From IMG/VR virus record IMGVR_UViG_3300026076_000037, positions 1 to 33,474 of that record: a stretch of 33,474 nucleotides of DNA, one strand, 5' to 3'. A model generated the notes under the pieces. The model was not told the origin of the DNA, did no database searches, and saw nothing but the letters and a program-made list of their open reading frames with translations. The number at the start of each line of letters is the position of its first letter. Within the stretch, counting starts at the first letter, position 1. The position numbers and the translations under genes are program-made. Source of the DNA: a virus. Shown piece after piece: positions 30,415-33,474 of this stretch.

Positions 30415-31797
30415 TTACATTAGGTTCTCAACCTGAACACGTCTGTAGTACTGGTTCCTGTTAGCAGTAAGTGTTTCTGCATCAGGAGTACCGTTAGCCT
30501 GTGTTACAAATGGGTTTGCAACCATGCCGTAACGTGTCTTAAATCCAATCTTGGGTTGGAAGGTGTCTGGACCTATGCTTCTAACCATTTGGAGAGGAAC
30601 ATAAGGACAGTAGAACAGACCAGCGTCATAAGGAGAAGTTCCTTTGTATCCTACAACGTAGTAATGCTTGTCAGCAATGTTTGCAGAATAAGGATCAACG
30701 TATACCTTAATACGTCCGTTCATTGTACCTACAAGTAGGTTTCCAGTGTCATCAACTTCACCGATGGAAGGACCACCAGCACCAGTAAGACCTGAAGAGT
30801 AGTCTAGAGTACCAGACATAGCAAGAGCACTAGCAACGTCAGCAGATGTGACGATGAAGTTACCCTTCCCACGACGAGTTTCCTGTGCGATTGCGTTGGC
30901 ATCTCTTTCGACTTGGAACATAAGTCCTTTGAATTTCTCAACTGACCATCTTCCGTTTGAGTCTACGTCTAAGTCAAAACGACCAGCGTTTGCTACGTTG
31001 TTAGCAGCACCAGGTTTTGCAATTGTGTAAACTGTACGTACAACCTCACGGTTGATTTCAGCAAGGATCTCACTAGAAAGAATGTTAGCAAGTTCTTGCT
31101 CTGCATCTAGACCGTGAATAGCTTTCAAGTCTTGGGCTAGTTCTAGAGTGTACTCTGCCTTGAGGGCTCTGGACTGTGCAGTCACAGCAGTCTTCTCAAT
31201 GCTGAATGCCATCTCACGGAACTGAGTTGTTTCTCCCAATTCTTCAGCAACGTTACGAGCCATTGGCTTAACACCACGCTCATAAGTTCCAGGTGATGCG
31301 TCGTTGAGCAATGCAGGGTTCGAACCATCTGTTGCATCGTTAGCAGGGTTGTATGCACCCTTACTTGCGTCTGATCCAGCAGAGAAGTTTGAATCTGGCT
31401 CGTTGAATAGTGCTTCGGGGCCAGTGCGTGTTTCGTAATGCGCCTTCATTGCGAAGATAAGTCCAGTAGGACCACTCATTGGTTGTACACCGCAGATATC
31501 GTATGCAACTAGGTTAGGCATAGCACGACGAATCAAGCTGATTAGAACTGGGTCGAAACCAGCTAATCCACCTGTCTTAGTGTCGAGTCCACTACCAGAT
31601 AGTGCGTTACTACCGATAGCACCAGCAGCGTTAACTGCAACCTCGTTTAGCATTCCACGCTCTTCACGTAGGAATTTCTCTTGGTTTTCTAACAGTACAG
31701 CAGTTACAGCCTTTCTATAATTGTCTTTGATGGGAGTAGACCCTTCATGACCCAGAACAGGTGACCACTTTTCTGTTAGAGCTTTAGCGTTAAACAT
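30415..31797 (-). CDS. 23: Major capsid protein gp23
   Basis: A 460-aa T4-type major capsid protein of the HK97 fold. 'MPNLVAYDICGVQPMSGPTG' and 'KAHYETRTGPEALFNE' are the conserved N-terminal core, and 'ARNVAEELGETTQFREMAFSIEK' and 'SILAEINREVVR' type segments follow. 'GYKGTSPYDAGLFYCPYVPLQ' and 'KIGFKTRYGMVANPF' close the core. The first ~65 residues are likely to be cut off by gp21 during maturation. It has 36 nt between it and gp22 and is followed by a strong terminator. Confidence 0.97.
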   Translation of the reverse strand: MFNAKALTEKWSPVLGHEGSTPIKDNYRKAVTAVLLENQEKFLREERGMLNEVAVNAAGAIGSNALSGSGLDTKTGGLAGFDPVLISLIRRAMPNLVAYDICGVQPMSGPTGLIFAMKAHYETRTGPEALFNEPDSNFSAGSDASKGAYNPANDATDGSNPALLNDASPGTYERGVKPMARNVAEELGETTQFREMAFSIEKTAVTAQSRALKAEYTLELAQDLKAIHGLDAEQELANILSSEILAEINREVVRTVYTIAKPGAANNVANAGRFDLDVDSNGRWSVEKFKGLMFQVERDANAIAQETRRGKGNFIVTSADVASALAMSGTLDYSSGLTGAGGPSIGEVDDTGNLLVGTMNGRIKVYVDPYSANIADKHYYVVGYKGTSPYDAGLFYCPYVPLQMVRSIGPDTFQPKIGFKTRYGMVANPFVTQANGTPDAETLTANRNQYYRRVQVENLM

Positions 31798-31833
31798 TTG
31801 TTTACTCTATAAAAGTGTTTTATATTATTAAAA

Positions 31834-32997
31834 TCAATTCCAGCGATTCAAAGCGTCTAGATAGCTACCCATTGCTGGTGTAACATCTTCTGCTTCAACT
31901 GGTGTTTCGTCAGATACTTCGCTGACTTGAGCCTTTTCTTTAGGGAAATATGACTCTTTAATAGTATTGAGTTTCTTGGAGTACTCCTCCTCAGATTTAA
32001 ACTCAACACCCTCAGCGAGAGCTGATAGTTTGTCCTTCTGAGTATCTGCCAATCCTTCTGAAACTTGTTTCAGAATTACAGTTTTTGCAGACTCGTTAAG
32101 ACGATTCTGAAGTTTCACATTAGCCTTGACCTGTTCGTCAAGTCTTTCTTCCATCTCACGAATAGATGTAGCCATACTTTCTACCGCATCGACCTTATCG
32201 TCGGGGATAGAAATGTAGTGCTCTTCAAAGAGATTCTTAAGACCTGAAATGAAGTCTTCAGTAATCTCATTCCTTATGCCACGATCAACGGCGAGTTGGT
32301 TCTCTTCCAACCATTGATTCACAGCGTAGTTCACAGTGCCATTGACTTCCTCATTGAGTTCTGCCTTCATAGCAGCGATTTTCTCTTCGGATTCTTTAGC
32401 AAAGTGTGCTACAAGCTTGTCGTACTCTTCAGTAAGTTTTGCCTTGACAGCAGCTTCAAAAATTGTCTTTGCTTTCTCGGCAAACTCTTCAGAGAGTTCG
32501 GTTCCCTCTAGGAGGGCTTTTACGTCGTCAGATAATTCAACTTCTTCAAACGATGGTTTGATTGGGTACTGTACATCTGGACCTTTAGAAGTTCCGTGTG
32601 TAATTTCAGCACCAAGACTGTTAGCACCAGCTTCGTCACCACCCTTACCAGATGGAGATGCTGCACTGCCATCTTGAGAGATAGGGGCAGCTGCCTTAGC
32701 ACCAGGATTTTCCTCACCCTTCTCTTTCTTGGCATGGAGAGGTGGTGAAGATGATCCACCTAGATCGTTTCTAGACTGACCACTGGCAACACTTGGTTCA
32801 ATTTTAGGATCAGAACCTGATGGTTCATCCTTGCCTGAACTTTTCTGTTGGGGATCACCCGAAACTTGAGTTGGATCGCTTCCAGTACCAGGTATAACAG
32901 TAGCCGTTACTGTAGGCATTGGATCTTGATATTCTTTGAGAACATCCTTCTGCTCAGATGCGAATTCCTCAAACTTTTCGTTTAACATGTCTGACAT
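31834..32997 (-). CDS. 22: Prohead scaffold core protein gp22
   Basis: A 387-aa scaffolding core protein, clearly longer than T4 gp22 (269 aa). The C-terminal part (about 155-350) is acidic and helical, with coiled-coil-like repeats ('ESMATSIREMEERLDEQVKA'), and is expected to be shredded by gp21. Residues 25-150 are low-complexity, rich in Ser, Pro, Gly and Lys, and account for the extra length. It lies between gp21 and gp23 as in T4. An AATAAATA late box sits 33 nt before the ATG. Confidence 0.9.
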   Translation of the reverse strand: MSDMLNEKFEEFASEQKDVLKEYQDPMPTVTATVIPGTGSDPTQVSGDPQQKSSGKDEPSGSDPKIEPSVASGQSRNDLGGSSSPPLHAKKEKGEENPGAKAAAPISQDGSAASPSGKGGDEAGANSLGAEITHGTSKGPDVQYPIKPSFEEVELSDDVKALLEGTELSEEFAEKAKTIFEAAVKAKLTEEYDKLVAHFAKESEEKIAAMKAELNEEVNGTVNYAVNQWLEENQLAVDRGIRNEITEDFISGLKNLFEEHYISIPDDKVDAVESMATSIREMEERLDEQVKANVKLQNRLNESAKTVILKQVSEGLADTQKDKLSALAEGVEFKSEEEYSKKLNTIKESYFPKEKAQVSEVSDETPVEAEDVTPAMGSYLDALNRWN

Positions 32998-33029
32998 TAG
33001 TCTTCCCGTAAATTTGAATTATCTATGTT

Positions 33030-33037
33030 TATTTATT
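33030..33037 (-). promoter_or_regulatory. T4-type late promoter box AATAAATA before gp22
   Basis: On the minus strand this reads AATAAATA, which matches the NATAAATA core of late promoters of T4-like cyanophages. It lies 33 nt before the gp22 ATG and just beyond the gp21 stop codon. It would raise gp22 and gp23 expression over gp21. Confidence 0.65.
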
Positions 33038-33039
33038 AA

Positions 33040-33474
33040 TTACAAGCCTTGTAGGAAGTTATCAAACACTTGAAGTGTTCTTTCCTCTAGGTTTTGACGA
33101 GTAGCATCGTCCATGTAACTCTTATATTTAGCAACCTTAGTCTCCCTAAGTATGCCATTATCCCAAGCCCACTCTTTACCTTCCATGATTCCATTAACGA
33201 ATGCATCAGGTGCGGAGGGGTCAGCAACAATGTCTGCTGCTGTAGCAAGCATGAAGTCATCCATGACTACATTAACATCTTCACGCTTATCGATTGAACC
33301 CATACCTCTAGATGAAACTCCAAGTTTCACACCTTCGTCAAGGAGTGACTTAGCAATTTGTCCCATAGGGGTGTCTAGGATTTGTGCTCTTCCGATGAAG
33401 TTAGTACCTTCAGCAGATAGCGATGTGATTCTGTGGGAAACACGGTCAAGGTTAACAGTAGGACCGTCAGGATG
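33040..33474 (-). CDS. 21: Prohead core protease gp21, C-terminal part (runs off window)
   Basis: An open frame of 144 codons entering from the right edge, with no stop in the last 108 nt, so the N-terminus is missing. 'VSHRITSLSAEGTNFIGRAQI' and 'GVKLGVSSRGMG' match the gp21/S78-type prohead protease, the latter holding the likely catalytic serine. It cleaves scaffold and capsid proteins inside the prohead. It is followed by gp22, the standard order. Confidence 0.9.
   Translation of the reverse strand, partial: HPDGPTVNLDRVSHRITSLSAEGTNFIGRAQILDTPMGQIAKSLLDEGVKLGVSSRGMGSIDKREDVNVVMDDFMLATAADIVADPSAPDAFVNGIMEGKEWAWDNGILRETKVAKYKSYMDDATRQNLEERTLQVFDNFLQGL

Noticed and set aside
1-33474. tRNA genes, CRISPR arrays, insertion sequences, attachment sites
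   Set aside because: No cloverleaf-like sequence, direct-repeat array, transposase or integrase was noticed; gaps between genes are too short to hold most of these.

Overview
The window is a piece of a T4-like myovirus genome, almost certainly a marine cyanophage. Every gene I can support lies on the minus strand. It holds the T4 replication and recombination core (gp41, UvsX, gp43, RegA, gp62, gp44, gp45, gp46, gp47, UvsW, UvsY), the late sigma factor gp55, and a capsid block (gp21, gp22, gp23). The cyanobacterial link rests on a PsbN-like small protein, a DUF3110-like protein, Hsp20, a CobS-like AAA+ ATPase, MazG, PyrE, two 2OG-Fe(II) oxygenase-like proteins and Sm-like proteins. No tRNA, CRISPR array, insertion sequence or integrase was seen.

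Layout, read in transcription order from high to low coordinates. (1) 33474-30415: prohead protease gp21 (cut by the edge), scaffold gp22, major capsid gp23, then a strong intrinsic terminator. (2) 30325-28604: small proteins, a tail-tube-like protein and UvsY. (3) 28607-21833: UvsW, an Sm-like protein, gp55 behind a near-consensus sigma70 promoter, PyrE, small ORFs, gp47, a DUF3110-like protein and gp46. (4) 21790-17755: a zinc-metalloprotease/VWA protein, a 190-aa protein and a MoxR/CobS-like ATPase, each with its own promoter. (5) 17762-12203: two small proteins, clamp gp45, oxygenase, clamp loader gp44, Dam methylase, three tiny ATGA-coupled genes including the PsbN-like one, gp62, RegA and a second oxygenase-like protein. 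(6) 12138-5480: Hsp20, an Sm-like protein, a small protein, DNA polymerase gp43, UvsX, helicase gp41, MazG. (7) 5493-1: a block of mostly unknown genes containing a ligase-like covalent nucleotidyltransferase next to an HxGH adenylyltransferase, and a lipase-like protein cut at the edge.

Packing is tight: genes overlap by ATGA, GTGA or TAATG junctions, and many real proteins are under 60 aa. Six sigma70-type promoters with close to the same geometry (-10 box 23-36 nt before the start codon) split the replication region into transcription units. T4-type late boxes (ATAAATA core) precede gp22 and a 201-aa gene near the left end. The parts most worth follow-up are the ligase-like/adenylyltransferase pair with its 538-aa neighbour, the MoxR-VWA-protease module, the PsbN-like protein in the clamp-loader region and the Sm-like proteins.
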